DNA from: Phytohabitans rumicis
GTDB taxonomy: Bacteria > Actinomycetota > Actinomycetes > Mycobacteriales > Micromonosporaceae
Assembly: GCF_011764445.1 (NCBI RefSeq)
Contig: NZ_BLPG01000001.1
Coordinates: 8,671,316-8,735,315 of the forward strand
DNA length: 64,000 nt
Direction of reading: 5' to 3'
Made by a program: the position numbers and the translations under genes. Positions 1 through 10,582 of this stretch are shown here, in pieces. Below the pieces are notes generated by a model, which saw nothing but the letters and a program-made list of their open reading frames with translations, had not been told where the DNA came from and did no database searches. Position 1 is the first letter of the stretch. Each line of letters opens with the position of its first letter.

Positions 1-2301
1 CGCCTGGACGGGCAGCGGCTCGGCGGCGCGTACGGTGATCGTCGCGGTGAGCGCGGTGCCCGGCGGTACGTCCTCGGCCGCCACCGGGATGAACAGGGGC
101 GCGCCGCCGGTGACCTTGCCGAGCCGGCGGCTGGTCCGGGCCACCTCGCGGCCGGTGGCGTCGGTGACCACCGCCTCGATCCGGTCGGTGGGCGTCCAGT
201 CCGCGCTCTCCGTCGGGGTGAGCTGCAGCGCCCGGACCGGGCCGGTGCCGGGCACCGGGCGGGTCACCGCCGTGCCGGGGGCCAGCGCGGCCACGCCGTT
301 CGCCGTCGGGGCCGCGCGCGCCTCGCCGGGCACCGGGCCGTCGAGGGCGGCCACGCCGTACTTCACCGCCATCCGGTCCAGGGTGGGGCTGGCGATGGAG
401 GTCAGCCCGCCGGCCACCGACACGTTGGTGGACGTCCAGCCGGAGGCGTTGCCCATCGAGCGGATCAGCTCGCCGTACCGCTGCTCGGTGAACGCGTGCC
501 CGGTCGCCGACCGCAGCTCGTGCACGCTGTCGACGCTGCGGCTCAGCGCCCGGTACAGGCTGGCGAAGCGGTCGTGTCCCAGATGTGCTTCCAGGTACCG
601 GTGCGTATCCGTCACGGGGTAGAAGGTGCTCTTGTCCGACCGCGGCCAGTACGGCACCACGAATGTCAGGGCCTGCCCGGCGACCAGCAGGGGCAGCAGG
701 CCGGCCGCGACCAGCCGGAGCGCGGGCCGCCCACCGCCGTCCCGGCCGCTCTGCCACCACAGCACCGCCGCGCAGGCCAGCGCCAGCACCACCAGCGCCA
801 CGCCCACCGCCAGCTCGCCGGTGAGGTGGTCCAGCCGCGCCGACCCGCCGCCGTCCAGTCGCCGGTCGGCCCGGAAGGCGGACTGCCGGGCCAGGCGCAG
901 CGCGAGCAGCCCGCCCAGCGCGACGCCGCCCCACACCAGGGCGGCCCAGACCAGCGCCCCGCGACGCGGCCGGTCGGTGGCGGTACGCCGGCGCAGCAGC
1001 AGCTCCAGCCCCACCGCGGCGAGCACCGCCACCAGGAACCCGAGGATGCACCGGGCCCGCCCGACGAAGTTGTCCGAGAACAGGAACGGCATCTTCTGCG
1101 CCACCGTCAGCGGGATCCGGCCGCCGTAGATGAGCACCAGCCAGGCGATGGCGCCCCCGACCAGGACCGCCCAGGCGCCGCGCGGCAGCAGCGCCCGCCC
1201 CCGCCGGGCCATCGCCGCGCCGGCCACCGCCAGCACCAGGGCGGCCGCGCCGACGTACGACATCGACTCGACCAGGTTTTCCTTGAGGTACCAGTACACG
1301 TCGCCGTAGGGGTTGGTGGAGCCCAGCGCCCACGGCGCGACGGAGGTGACCAGGCTGGCGATGGACAGGTGGTCGTCCGGCGTCTGCCCGCGCCCCACGA
1401 CGTACGCCGAGCGCATGAACACGACCCACGGGACGAGCTGCACCGCGGCGAGTAGCACCGCGCCGGCCAGGCCCCCGCCCGCGAGGGCGAGCGTGCCGAC
1501 GGCCCGGCGGCGCTCCCGGCCGTGCTCGCACCAGACCCGCACCAGGAAGTACACGCCCGCCGTGGCCAGCGTGTACCCCGTGACGGCGGGGAACCCGCCG
1601 AACAGCATCGCCGCCACCGCGAGCGCCAGCACGGCGGCGTCCCGGGCCCGGTGTCGCTGCACGATCAGCTCGGCGGCCCAGAACACGGCCGGGATGAACG
1701 CGGCCACCCGGGTCTGCGGCCAGTTCGTCCACACCACCATGAACGCGCTGCTGGCGAACACCAGCCCGCCCAGCAGTGCGGGCGCCGGCCGCAGGCGCAG
1801 CCGGCGCAGGAACAGGTACGTGCCGCCGACCGCGACCAGGATCTCCAGCAGCTTCATGACGCCCGGGGCGAACCACCCGGGCAGCACGTAGAACGGCACG
1901 GTCAGCGGCGACGCCAGCGCGTAGTTCGGCGTGGAGCCCAGCGGCACCCCGCCGGCCGTGTACGGGTTCCACGCGGCGATCTCGCCGGCGCGCAGGCGAT
2001 CCGCGAACAGGATCGTGTTCGGCATCGCCGAATCCCACGTGTCGTCGAGGTAGTTGTTCGTCGGCCGTTCGGCGGCGAACTCCGGCACCTCGCTGTACGG
2101 CGACATGGTGACCATCTCGTCCGTCGCCCCGAAGACCGACTGGCCGAGCAGCGGCGAGCCGATCCCGAGCAGCGCGAAACAGGCGATGGCCGCCAGCACG
2201 ATGCCGGACAGCAGCCTCGGTTGCGGCGCGAGCCGGTCTGGCTCCGGCGGGGCGCTGGGCGTCGTATCGCTAGGTGTCGGCACTGCGCGCGACAAGACCA
2301 T
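1..2301 (-). CDS. YfhO-like polytopic membrane protein, C-terminus outside window
   Basis: The reverse strand is open from an ATG at 2301 to the window edge (767 codons, no stop), so the C-terminus is missing. After a proline-rich cytoplasmic tail of about 30 residues comes a hydrophobic segment, then an extracellular-type loop with the signature NNYLDDTWDSAMPN and WNPYTAGGVPLGS, followed by many hydrophobic helices and finally a hydrophilic, beta-rich region. This order resembles YfhO/GT-C-fold membrane proteins that glycosylate cell-wall polymers using lipid-linked sugars. The family call is from recognition of pattern, not a search. Substrate is unknown. The gene diverges from nothing visible; an aldo/keto reductase follows upstream on the same strand with 62 bp between. 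Confidence 0.7.
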   Translation of the reverse strand, partial: MVLSRAVPTPSDTTPSAPPEPDRLAPQPRLLSGIVLAAIACFALLGIGSPLLGQSVFGATDEMVTMSPYSEVPEFAAERPTNNYLDDTWDSAMPNTILFADRLRAGEIAAWNPYTAGGVPLGSTPNYALASPLTVPFYVLPGWFAPGVMKLLEILVAVGGTYLFLRRLRLRPAPALLGGLVFASSAFMVVWTNWPQTRVAAFIPAVFWAAELIVQRHRARDAAVLALAVAAMLFGGFPAVTGYTLATAGVYFLVRVWCEHGRERRRAVGTLALAGGGLAGAVLLAAVQLVPWVVFMRSAYVVGRGQTPDDHLSIASLVTSVAPWALGSTNPYGDVYWYLKENLVESMSYVGAAALVLAVAGAAMARRGRALLPRGAWAVLVGGAIAWLVLIYGGRIPLTVAQKMPFLFSDNFVGRARCILGFLVAVLAAVGLELLLRRRTATDRPRRGALVWAALVWGGVALGGLLALRLARQSAFRADRRLDGGGSARLDHLTGELAVGVALVVLALACAAVLWWQSGRDGGGRPALRLVAAGLLPLLVAGQALTFVVPYWPRSDKSTFYPVTDTHRYLEAHLGHDRFASLYRALSRSVDSVHELRSATGHAFTEQRYGELIRSMGNASGWTSTNVSVAGGLTSIASPTLDRMAVKYGVAALDGPVPGEARAAPTANGVAALAPGTAVTRPVPGTGPVRALQLTPTESADWTPTDRIEAVVTDATGREVARTSRRLGKVTGGAPLFIPVAAEDVPPGTALTATITVRAAEPLPVQA

Positions 2302-2363
2302 CAAGCTTCCTCGGGGGCCGGCCGGTGGTACGCGAACACGGGCCCGCACAGCCTACGGCTTGC

Positions 2364-3131
2364 TCACACGGCGTCGATCCGCGCCATCTCCTCATCGGTG
2401 AGCGTAAAGCCGGAGACGTCGAAGTTCTGCCGGATCCGCTCCGGCGTCGCCGACTTCGGGATCACCACGATCTCGTGCTGCAGGTGCCAGCGCAGGATCA
2501 CCTGGGGCGCCGTCACACCGTGCGCCTGGGCGATCTGTCCGAACACCGGCTCGCGCAGGTTGCTGCGCCGGAACGGGCTGTAACCCTCCACCACCACGCC
2601 GCGCTCCCGGTGCTCGGCCAGCAGCTTGGGGTCGTGCAGCGCCGGGCTGTACGGGATCTGGTTCACCACCGGGGCCTCGCCCGTCGCGTCGATCAGCTCG
2701 TCGATCTGGGCGATGCTGTAGTTGCTCACGCCGATCGCGCGGGTCAGGCCGTCCGCCTTGGCCGCCACGAACTCCCGCCACGTCTCCGGCCGGGCCGCGC
2801 CGTTCGGCGGCCAGTGCACCAGCCACAGGTCCAGCCGGTCGATGCCCAGCGCGCGCAGGCTCGCGGTGATCGTCTCCCGCTCCCGGCCCACGCGCTCCGC
2901 CGGCAGCTTCGTGGTGACGAAGACCTCTTCCCGGGGTACGCCGCTGCCGCTCAGCGCCCGGCCCACCTGCGCCTCGTTCCGGTACATCGTGGCGGTGTCC
3001 AGGTGCCGGTAACCGGTCGCCAGCGCCACCCGCACCGGCTCGTACGCCTGCTCGCCGGGCAGCTGCCAGGTGCCGAAGCCGAGCAGCGGCATGTCCAGGT
3101 CCGGGGCGACCTTCACGCTGGGTTGTGTCAT
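2364..3131 (-). CDS. Aldo/keto reductase
   Basis: A 255-residue NADPH-dependent aldo/keto reductase of normal short-AKR length. The catalytic tetrad is visible: Asp45 and Tyr50 in [13 protein letters not shown], Lys75 in VTTKLP and His106 in WLVHWPP. The cofactor-binding C-terminal motif [13 protein letters not shown] is also present. Such enzymes reduce aldehydes and ketones such as 2,5-diketogluconate or methylglyoxal in the cytoplasm; the substrate here cannot be told. The ATG start lies 39 bp from the divergent SNF2 gene start, so the two probably share a short promoter region. Confidence 0.93.
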   Translation of the reverse strand: MTQPSVKVAPDLDMPLLGFGTWQLPGEQAYEPVRVALATGYRHLDTATMYRNEAQVGRALSGSGVPREEVFVTTKLPAERVGRERETITASLRALGIDRLDLWLVHWPPNGAARPETWREFVAAKADGLTRAIGVSNYSIAQIDELIDATGEAPVVNQIPYSPALHDPKLLAEHRERGVVVEGYSPFRRSNLREPVFGQIAQAHGVTAPQVILRWHLQHEIVVIPKSATPERIRQNFDVSGFTLTDEEMARIDAV

Positions 3132-3169
3132 GCCACCAACCTACCCAGCCGGGCTGGCAGACTTGGGCG

Positions 3170-6150
3170 GTGCTGGTCGTACACGGGTTCTGGTCGCACG
3201 CGGGGCGGCTCGCCCTGTGGGCGGAAGACTCGGCCGCCCCGGTCCGGTCCTCCCGGCGTGCCGCCCGCCCACACCCGTTCGCCGCGCCGGCCGAGGCGGT
3301 CGCCGCCGCGCTCGGCGACCACGCGGCCAAGGGAGCGCACGGCTGGGCCGCGCTCGACCTGCCCACCGCCGGCAGCCGCCCGCTCGACTCGCCCGAGCTG
3401 GTCCGGACCGACCTGCCCGCCAAGGTCACCGGCGCGATCACGCTCGGCGCGTGGCGCGTACCCGTGCTGGAACTGGACCCCGACGCGGCCCTGCCGCTGC
3501 TCCTGGCCAGTTCCGCCGGCCAGGGCGGCTCCTGGGCCAGCCAGCAGGGCGCCTCGCTGCGGCACCTGGCCGAGGTGGCCGCGTTCGCGGCCGACCTGGT
3601 GCGGCGCGGCCGGGTCCTGCCCACGATCGAGGGCGACCTTGCGGTGTGGCGTCCGCTGCTGACCGGCGCGGACGCCGCGTGGGCCCGCGCGCTCGCCGCC
3701 GCGCTGCCGCCCGCCGGCCGGGCCGCCGGGGGCACGCCCACCGAGCTCACCGCCGCCGCGCTCGACGCGCTGGTCGACGCCGCGGCCCGCGCGGCCCTCG
3801 ACGGGGTACGCCTGGCCGGCGGCCGGGGCACCCCCAGCGGCGCCTGGCTGGCCGCGCTCACCGGCCGCGAGCGGCGCATTCCCACGGACGTGTCCGCGCT
3901 CGCGGGCGAGCTCGGCGGGTGGCAGCGCGACGCGGCAGGCGGGGCGGTGCGCGCCTGCTTCCGGCTGGTCGAGCCGGCCTCCGACGAGGAGGTACAGGAC
4001 TGGCGGGTCGACTTCGCGCTGCAGGCCGCCGACGAGCCCAGCCTCGTCGTGGACGCCGAGAAGGTGTGGCGCTCGCGCGGCGCGCTGGTGGCCCTGGCCC
4101 GGCATCTCGACGCGCCGCAGGAGACCCTGCTGACCGAGCTGGGCCGGGCCAGCCGGCTGTGGCCCGAACTGGACGACGCGCTGCGCACCGCCAAGCCGGC
4201 CGCGCTCGGGCTGGACGTCTCCGGCGCCCACCGCTTCCTGCGCGAGGGCGCGCCGCAGCTGCACGCGGCCGGGTTCGGCGTGCTGCTGCCCACCTGGTGG
4301 GGCAAGGCCGGCTCCCGGCTCGGCGCCCGCCTGCACGCCAAGAGCCGCACCGCGCCCGGCACCGTCGCCAGCCGCTCCGCCGTCGGCATGGAGTCCCTTG
4401 TGGACTACCGCTGGGATCTGGCGCTCGGCGACGAGCCGCTGACCGAGCACGAGCTGCGCACGCTCGCCAAGCTCAAGACGCCGCTGGTCCGGCTGCGCGG
4501 GCAGTGGGTCGAGCTGGATTCCAAGCACCTGGCCGCCGGCCTCAAGCTGCTGAAGTCCGGTGGCGAGATGAGCGTGGGGGAGCTGCTCCACCTCGGACTG
4601 TCCATGGAGGACGACCCGGACGCGCTGCCCATCCAGGCGGTGACGGCGGACGGGGCGCTCGGCGACCTACTGACCGGTCAGGCAGAGCGGCACCTGGCCC
4701 CGGTGGAGCCGCCGGCCGGCTTCGTGGGCACGTTGCGCCCGTACCAGAAGCGCGGGTTGGCCTGGCTTTCGTTCCTAGAGTCGCTTGGCCTGGGCGGGAT
4801 TCTCGCGGATTCGATGGGCTTGGGAAAAACGATTCAATTGCTGGCTCTCATGGCGGGCGACGCGCCGGAGGTGGGGCCGACGTTGCTGGTGTGTCCGATG
4901 TCGCTGGTGGGGAACTGGGAGCGCGAGGCGGCCAAGTTCGCGCCGGGACTGCGGATCCACGTACACCATGGGGCGGAGCGGCCGCGCGGGGCGAAGTTCG
5001 CCGCGGCCGTGCGCGCGGCGGACGTGGTCGTCACCACCTACGCGATCGCGGCGCGGGACGCCGAGGCGCTCGGCGAGATCGCCTGGCACCGGGTCGTCGT
5101 GGACGAGGCCCAGGCCATCAAGAACGCGGCCACCCGCCAGGCCGCCGCGGTCCGGGCACTGCCCGCCCGGCACCGGGTCGCGGTCACGGGTACACCGGTG
5201 GAGAACCGCCTCGCCGACCTGTGGTCCATCATGGACTTCGCGAACCCGGGGCTGCTGGGCGCGGCGGCGACCTTCAAGCGCAAGTACGCCGAGCCGGTGG
5301 AGCGGCACGGCGACGAGGAGGCGGCGGCGCGGCTGCGGCGGATCACCGGACCGTTCGTGCTGCGCCGGCTCAAGACCGACAAGTCGATCATCTCGGACCT
5401 GCCGGAGAAGCTGGAGATGGACGTCCTGTGCAACCTGACCGGCGAGCAGGCGTCGCTGTACCAGGCCGTGGTCGACGACATGCTGCTGAAGATCGAGCAG
5501 AGCGACGGGATCGAGCGGCGCGGGCTGGTGCTGGCCACCATGACCAAGCTCAAGCAGGTGTGCAACCACCCGGCGCAGTTCCTGCACGACGACACCCGGC
5601 TGGCCGGGCGCTCCGGCAAGCTGGCCCGGCTGGAGGAGATCCTCGACGAGGCGCTCGGGGCGGGGAGAAGGCGCTGCTGTTCACCCAGTACGCCGAGTTC
5701 GGCGGGATGCTGCGGGCGCACCTGTCCGCCCGGTTCGGTCGCGAGGTGCTCTACCTCCACGGTGGAGTGTCCAAGAAGGACCGTGACGCGATGGTGGCGC
5801 GCTTCCAGAGCGACGGTGGGCCGGCGCTGTTCGTGCTGTCCCTGAAGGCCGGCGGCACCGGGCTCACGCTGACCGCCGCCAACCACGTGGTGCACGTCGA
5901 CCGATGGTGGAACCCCGCGGTGGAGGACCAGGCGACCGACCGGGCGTACCGGATCGGGCAGCGGCGGGCGGTGCAGGTGCGCAAGTTCGTGTGCGCGGGC
6001 ACCGTCGAGGAGAAGATCGCCGACATGATCCGGGACAAGCGGGGCCTGGCCGCGCGGATCGTGGGCACCGGCGAGGACTGGCTCACCTCACTGTCCACAT
6101 CGGATCTTCGGGACCTGTTGCGGCTCGACGCCCGGGCGGTGGTGGAGTGA
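3170..6150 (+). CDS. SNF2-family DEAD/DEAH helicase (frame broken once)
   Basis: A large Swi2/Snf2 ATPase of about 993 residues once repaired. The N-terminal 500 residues match the bacterial SNF2-associated module; then come motif I DSMGLGKT (usual first Asp kept, second replaced by Ser), motif II DEAQ, motif [11 protein letters not shown], and in the second lobe [13 protein letters not shown] and the arginine-finger motif DRAYRIGQ. Bacterial members remodel protein-DNA or RNA polymerase complexes (RapA-like); the exact role is unknown. GTG 3170 is preferred because upstream starts run into the divergent reductase. Reading is interrupted at the GGGG run 5662-5665: the second helicase lobe lies in the -1 frame and one extra G restores [11 protein letters not shown]. 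Its stop overlaps the SWIM protein start by four bases, so the pair is translationally coupled. A short stretch of about 100 bp around motif I uses less GC-biased codons than its surroundings. Confidence 0.9.
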
Positions 6151-6998
6151 ATTTCCGGCAGTACCAGCCGACCCGCCGGGTGGAGGGCGGGCTGAAGGCG
6201 CGCAGCACCCGCGGGGCGATCGGGGAGTCATGGTGGTCGCGGCGGTTCCTCGCCGTGCTGGAGTCCCTCGCCATCGGCAGCCGGCTCACCCGCGGCCGGT
6301 CGTACGCCCGCAAGGGGCAGGTGCTCTCCCTCGCCGTGGCGCCCGGTGAGGTCACCGCGTCGGTGCAGGGCTCGGCCGTCACGCCGTACGCGGTGCGGAT
6401 CGGGTTGGCCCCGTTCCCGCCGGCGGTGTGGGATCGGATCGAAGCGGCCCTCGCCGGGCAGGCCATCTACAGCGCCCGGCTGCTGGCCGGCGACGTACCG
6501 CCCGAACTGGAGGAGCTCCTCGCCGCGCAGGGCACGCCGCTCTTCCCGCAGGCCGTGGCGGACCTTTCCATGCGCTGCTCCTGCCCGGACCAGGCGGTGC
6601 CGTGCAAGCACCTGGCGGCGACGTTCTACCTGCTGGCCGAGGAGTTCGACGCCGACCCGTTCCAGATCCTGCACTGGCGCGGCCGGTCGCGTCCCGCGCT
6701 GCTGGCCCGGCTGCGGGCGCTGCGCGGCAGCGACGAGCCCGCCGTGAGCCGGCCGGCCCGCACCCTCGCCAGCACGGCCACCGTGCTCGCCGACGTGCCG
6801 GACGCGCCGCTGTCCGAGGCGCTGGACCGCTTCTGGCTCCCGCCCCAGCCGCTGCCGGCCCGCCCGCAGACCCTGGACACCGAGCCCGACCTGTTGCTGC
6901 GCCAGCTGCCCACGCCGGGGCCGGCGCTGGGCGGGCCGGGCCTCGTGGAGCGCCTACGCCCCGCGTACGAAGCCTTCGGCGCCACGGCACCGCCATAG
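6147..6998 (+). CDS. SWIM zinc-finger protein, SNF2 partner
   Basis: A 283-residue protein starting at GTG 6147, overlapping the helicase stop codon (GTGA). It carries a SWIM-type zinc finger: [15 protein letters not shown] gives the CxC-xn-CxH ligands, about residues 148-162. SWIM proteins bind DNA or protein partners, and in actinomycetes this gene routinely sits directly after an SNF2 ATPase, so it probably acts as a subunit of the same remodelling complex. The C-terminal third is proline-rich and low-complexity. Function beyond this pairing is inferred from context. Confidence 0.85.
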   Translation: MNFRQYQPTRRVEGGLKARSTRGAIGESWWSRRFLAVLESLAIGSRLTRGRSYARKGQVLSLAVAPGEVTASVQGSAVTPYAVRIGLAPFPPAVWDRIEAALAGQAIYSARLLAGDVPPELEELLAAQGTPLFPQAVADLSMRCSCPDQAVPCKHLAATFYLLAEEFDADPFQILHWRGRSRPALLARLRALRGSDEPAVSRPARTLASTATVLADVPDAPLSEALDRFWLPPQPLPARPQTLDTEPDLLLRQLPTPGPALGGPGLVERLRPAYEAFGATAPP

Positions 6999-7048
6999 CG
7001 TGCCCGCCCGCTATCGTGGCAGTACTGCCGCCGACCGGGAGAGCCGCG

Positions 7049-7234
7049 ATGACCGCAGCACACAACTACAGCGACCTCCACGAGTTGATCGACCAGCTGG
7101 AGCCGGACCAGGCTGACGAGCTCCGGCGCCACGCGTTGCGGCTGGTCAACACGCCACCGCCCAGTCGTTTCCGGGTGCTGCGGACGTTCGACGGACCGGC
7201 CACCGACCTGGGCGCCCGGGCCAAGGACATCTAG
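7049..7234 (+). CDS. Small protein, VapB-like orphan
   Basis: A 61-residue acidic protein read from ATG 7049, preceded by the purine-rich stretch GGGAGAG 8 bases upstream. The N-terminal half (DLHELIDQLEPDQADELRRH) is a helix-forming segment and the C-terminal half has the pattern FDGPATDLGARAKDI, which resembles the tails of actinobacterial VapB-type antitoxins. No toxin gene follows; the next gene converges from the other side of a palindromic repeat. I do not recognise a defined family, and the antitoxin idea is only a suggestion. Confidence 0.6.
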   Translation: MTAAHNYSDLHELIDQLEPDQADELRRHALRLVNTPPPSRFRVLRTFDGPATDLGARAKDI

Positions 7235-7238
7235 GGAG

Positions 7239-7516
7239 TTTTGGGGGCCGGGGTGACCTGCGAAGCCCGTCAGGCTTGATGTCTTCGCAGGTCACCCCGG
7301 CCCCCAAAACCGACCTGGTCAAGCAAAGACCGACAGTCAAGCTTTAGAACTTGGGAGTTGCCGCCGACCTTTACCACCCCGGGGTGGTAAAGGTCGGCGG
7401 CAACTCCCAAGTTGGTGAGTGTTTCGACTGGAGTCACCTGGTCAGGTTTGGGGGCCGGGGTGACTCGCGAAGACATCAAGCCTGACGGGCTTCGCGAGGC
7501 ACCCCGGCCCCCAAAC
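7239..7516. repeat. Three-part nested palindrome between convergent genes
   Basis: Three hairpins fill the gap between two convergent genes. Hairpin A has perfect 27-bp arms (7239-7265 and 7283-7309). The centre is a perfect 66-bp palindrome with no spacer, arms 7348-7380 and 7381-7413. The third hairpin (7446-7472 and 7490-7516) is a near-exact inverted copy of A, including its 17-base loop, with one arm mismatch. The whole block is therefore itself an inverted repeat around the central palindrome. It could work as a bidirectional terminator, but its size and symmetry look more like a mobile or REP-type element. Confidence 0.9.
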
Positions 7517-7533
7517 CGCTTTAGATCTACTTG

Positions 7534-8264
7534 TCAGGCGGCGACTGACTCCAGGTGGGCGGTGACGCCGTCGGGGAGGGTGGCGTCGCCGCGTACGGCC
7601 ACGGCGGTGGCGAACGCGCTCGCCGTGACGCAGGTGGCCGCTTCCACGGTCACCTCCCGCCAGCGCCGCTGCACCGGGCGGCCGGTCGACGGGTCCAGGA
7701 CCGCCCCCGGGATCTGCCCAGCGCGGGCCCCAAGGTGCTGGCCACGTCACCGTCGATCTCCACGCGGGCGGCGGTGCCGTACCGTTCGAGGACCAGCGCC
7801 GCGCAGCGCTCGGCGGTACGCGCCGGCGCGGTCGCGCCCAGGTCCAGCAGGATCGTCGGCGGCACGGTCAGCCACTGCCCGTCCAGCCGTACCTCGCGCC
7901 AGCCGGGCGCCGGCTTCTCCAGCACGCCGGCGCCCGAGCCGCACGCGGGCAGCCAGGGCCGGTGGCTGGCGTACCGCAGCCGCAGCAGCGCGGCGCCCAC
8001 CGTGGGGTCCACGTCGCCGTCCGTACGGCGGGCCGCGTCCAGGGCCGCCGCGATGAGGTCGGCGAGGAGCGCGCTGACGCGTACCGGCCGGCCGGCGGCG
8101 AGCTGTGCGCGGGGCAGTTCCCGCGCCAGCGCCGTCCGTGCGGCGGCCACCTCCCGGTCCACCGCTCGCCGGGCCGCCCGCAGGTGCGCCGGGTCGGCGA
8201 GCTCCACCCGTACCAAATGCATGGCCGAAGCGTCCGCGACCAGACTGTGTGGCGGATCAGACAC
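7534..8264 (-). CDS. ApbE-like FAD:protein FMN transferase (frame broken once)
   Basis: About 243 residues once one base is added. It has a shortened ApbE fold: DGDVDPTVGAALLRLRY, the nucleotide-side motif LLDLGATAPARTAERC, EIDGDVAS in place of the usual SLGGDL, and AVLDPSTGRPVQ in place of HIIDPRTG. ApbE enzymes attach FMN to a threonine of redox proteins. Several motif residues deviate from the catalytic ApbE at 24.8 kb, so activity is uncertain. The frame breaks at the C run 7704-7708; one extra base joins the C-terminal motif and a TGA at 7534. The gene diverges from the two-component system next door. Confidence 0.75.
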
Positions 8265-8277
8265 GCCTGTGCCCTGG

Positions 8278-8294
8278 CTGTGACATGCTCACAG
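8278..8294. promoter_or_regulatory. Inverted repeat CTGTGA-N5-TCACAG, candidate operator
   Basis: The region between the divergent ApbE-like gene and the response regulator holds a perfect 6-bp inverted repeat, CTGTGA CATGC TCACAG, and further CACAG or CTGTG half-sites at about 8266, 8300 and 8322. CACAG also occurs twice upstream of the downstream protease gene (about 10523 and 10533). A binding site for the adjacent response regulator is a reasonable inference; the spacing is not that of a known box. Confidence 0.4.
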
Positions 8295-8359
8295 GCGCCA
8301 CACAGAATGGCCTTAGCTCGGGCACAGAGGCGCTCGCGAGCATAAAGGACGTGATCAGC

Positions 8360-9091
8360 ATGAACGCGAGGTCGGCCGGCCCCGAGCTGCGCCGGCCCGA
8401 TGGCGAGCCGGTGCGGGTGCTCGTCGTCGACGATGAAGCGACCCTTACCGACCTGCTCTCGATGGCGCTGCGGTACGAAGGCTGGCAGGTACGCAGCGCC
8501 GGCAACGGTATGACGGCCGTACGGATGGCCCGGGAGTTCGAGCCGGACGCCGTGGTGCTGGACGTCATGCTCCCCGACCTGGACGGGTTGGAGGTGCTGC
8601 GCCGGCTGCGCGGTGTCATGCCGGACGTGCCGGTGCTCTTCCTGACCGCCCGGGACGCGGTGGAGGACCGGGTGGCCGGGCTGACCGCCGGTGGCGACGA
8701 CTACGTGACGAAGCCGTTCAGCCTGGAGGAGGTCGTGGCCCGGCTGCGTGCCCTGATGCGGCGCGCGGGCGTGGGCACCGTCCGCGAGGACGCGGTGCTC
8801 GTCGTCGGCGACCTGAGCCTCGACGAGGACAGCCACGAGGTGCGCCGCGGCGGGGACCTGGTGACGCTGACGGCGACCGAGTTCGAGCTGCTGCGCTTCC
8901 TGATGCGCAACCCGCGCCGGGTGCTCAGCAAGGCGCAGATCCTCGACCGCGTCTGGAACTACGACTTCGGCGGGCAGGCGAACGTGGTGGAGCTCTACAT
9001 CTCGTACCTGCGCAAGAAGATCGACGCTGGGCGCTCCCCGATGATCCATACGCTCCGGGGTGCGGGATATGTTCTCAAGCCGGCCGAGTAG
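8360..9091 (+). CDS. OmpR-family response regulator
   Basis: A 243-residue response regulator. The receiver domain (about 18-130) has the acidic pair Asp24/Asp25, phospho-acceptor Asp68 in VVLDVMLPD, Thr97 and Lys118 in YVTKPF. The C-terminal winged helix (about 145-240) contains LTATEFELLRFLM and [14 protein letters not shown] 8360 is chosen because AAAGGA lies 10 bases upstream; the GTG at 8351 would be only one base from it. The kinase gene overlaps its 3' end. With the secreted protease immediately downstream, the arrangement recalls MprAB-PepD envelope-stress loci of mycobacteria, so a cell-envelope signal is plausible. Confidence 0.93.
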   Translation: MNARSAGPELRRPDGEPVRVLVVDDEATLTDLLSMALRYEGWQVRSAGNGMTAVRMAREFEPDAVVLDVMLPDLDGLEVLRRLRGVMPDVPVLFLTARDAVEDRVAGLTAGGDDYVTKPFSLEEVVARLRALMRRAGVGTVREDAVLVVGDLSLDEDSHEVRRGGDLVTLTATEFELLRFLMRNPRRVLSKAQILDRVWNYDFGGQANVVELYISYLRKKIDAGRSPMIHTLRGAGYVLKPAE

Positions 9092-10511
9092 CTGGTCGCT
9101 GCGGGCCCGGCTGCTCGCGGCGGTCATCGCGCTGCTCGCCGTCGTCTGCCTGGTGATCGGCACGGTGACCACGCTCGCGCTGCGGCACTCCCTGCTCGAC
9201 CGGCTCGACAGCCAGCTCAACGAGGCGGCTCAGGCGCCGCCGGACGGCAAGCCGGGCGGCTACGGGAGCCCCGACCATTTCCGCGCCGGGCAGCCGCCCG
9301 GCACACTGACCGCCACCGTCTCCAACGGCGCGGTCACCAGCGCGTACGTATTGCTGAAGTCGCGGCCCGGGCCGCCCGACGAGCAGCCCGCGTCCGCCGA
9401 GGCGGTGCAGGCCCTCGCCGGCCTGCCCGAAGACGGCAAGCCACACACTGTCGACCTGGGCGACGACCTCGGCGACTACCGCCTGGTCGTCACGGAGCAG
9501 GCCGGTCGCACGACCATCACCGGGCTGCCGATGGAGGACCTGCAGGACACCGTGTTCTGGATGGTGTGGGTCGAGGTCTCGGTGGTGGCCGGCGGGCTGC
9601 TGCTGGCCGGCGGCGTCGGCGCGCTGATCATCGGCGGTTCGCTGCGCCCGCTGCGCCGGGTCGTGGCCACCGCCAGCCGGGTCGCCGAGCTGCCGCTCGA
9701 CCGGGGCGAGGTCGCGCTGTCGGTGCGGGTGCCGGAGAAGGACACCGATCCGCGTACGGAGGTGGGCCAGGTCGGCGCGGCGTTCAACCGCATGCTGGGG
9801 CACGTCGCGCGGGCGCTCACCGCGCGCCAGGCCAGCGAGATGCGGGTACGCCAGTTCGTCGCCGACGCCAGCCACGAGTTGCGTACGCCGCTGGCCGCGA
9901 TCCGGGGCTACGCCGAGGTGACCCGGCGCGGGCGGGACGCCGTACCGCCGGATGTGGCGCACGCGCTGCGCCGGGTGGAGTCGGAGTCGGCCCGGATGAC
10001 GACGCTGGTCGACGACCTGCTGCTGCTCGCGCGGCTGGACTCCGGCCGGCCGCTGGAGACCGAGCCGGTCGACCTGTCCATGTTGCTCATCGACGCGATC
10101 AGCGACGCCCATGTGGCCGGCCCGGACCACCGCTGGCGGCTGGACCTGCCCGAGGAGGCGATCGCGGTTCCGGGCGACGCCGCCCGGCTGCACCAGGTGC
10201 TGGCCAACCTGCTCGCCAACGCCCGTACGCACACGCCGCCCGGCACCGAGGTGACCGCCGTGCTGCGGGTGGCGCCCGACGGCAGCGCCGTGATCAGCGT
10301 GGTCGACAACGGCCCCGGCATCGCGCCCGAGCTGCAGGCGGAGGTGTTCGAGCGGTTCGCCCGCGGGGACAGTTCGCGCTCGCGGGCGGCCGGCAGCACC
10401 GGGCTGGGCCTCGCCATCGTGGCGGCGGTCGTGGAGGCGCACCACGGCACCGTCGAGGTGAGCAGCAAGCCCGGCCACACCGAGTTCACCGTGACGCTGC
10501 CCGGCCGCTGA
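9069..10511 (+). CDS. Sensor histidine kinase, HAMP type
   Basis: Partner kinase of about 480 residues. It has an N-terminal membrane helix ([17 protein letters not shown]), an extracellular sensor of about 130 residues, a second helix ([19 protein letters not shown]), a HAMP linker, the HisKA motif [15 protein letters not shown] with the phospho-accepting His, and an HATPase with N box [11 protein letters not shown]1 DNGPGIA and G2 GSTGLGLAI. The reading frame overlaps the response regulator by about 23-32 bases (ATG 9069, or GTG 9060). It autophosphorylates in response to an outside signal and passes phosphate to the regulator. Confidence 0.92.
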   Translation: MFSSRPSSWSLRARLLAAVIALLAVVCLVIGTVTTLALRHSLLDRLDSQLNEAAQAPPDGKPGGYGSPDHFRAGQPPGTLTATVSNGAVTSAYVLLKSRPGPPDEQPASAEAVQALAGLPEDGKPHTVDLGDDLGDYRLVVTEQAGRTTITGLPMEDLQDTVFWMVWVEVSVVAGGLLLAGGVGALIIGGSLRPLRRVVATASRVAELPLDRGEVALSVRVPEKDTDPRTEVGQVGAAFNRMLGHVARALTARQASEMRVRQFVADASHELRTPLAAIRGYAEVTRRGRDAVPPDVAHALRRVESESARMTTLVDDLLLLARLDSGRPLETEPVDLSMLLIDAISDAHVAGPDHRWRLDLPEEAIAVPGDAARLHQVLANLLANARTHTPPGTEVTAVLRVAPDGSAVISVVDNGPGIAPELQAEVFERFARGDSSRSRAAGSTGLGLAIVAAVVEAHHGTVEVSSKPGHTEFTVTLPGR

Positions 10512-10582
10512 CCGCCTGGCTTCACAGGGACAGCACAGTGGCGGCAAAGCTGATCATCAAGGCCGAGGTCCAAGGTGGACTC

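Noticed and set aside
4755-4860. Lower-GC patch in the SNF2 gene as horizontally acquired DNA
   Set aside because: It codes the conserved helicase motif I in frame; local codon choice is a sufficient explanation.
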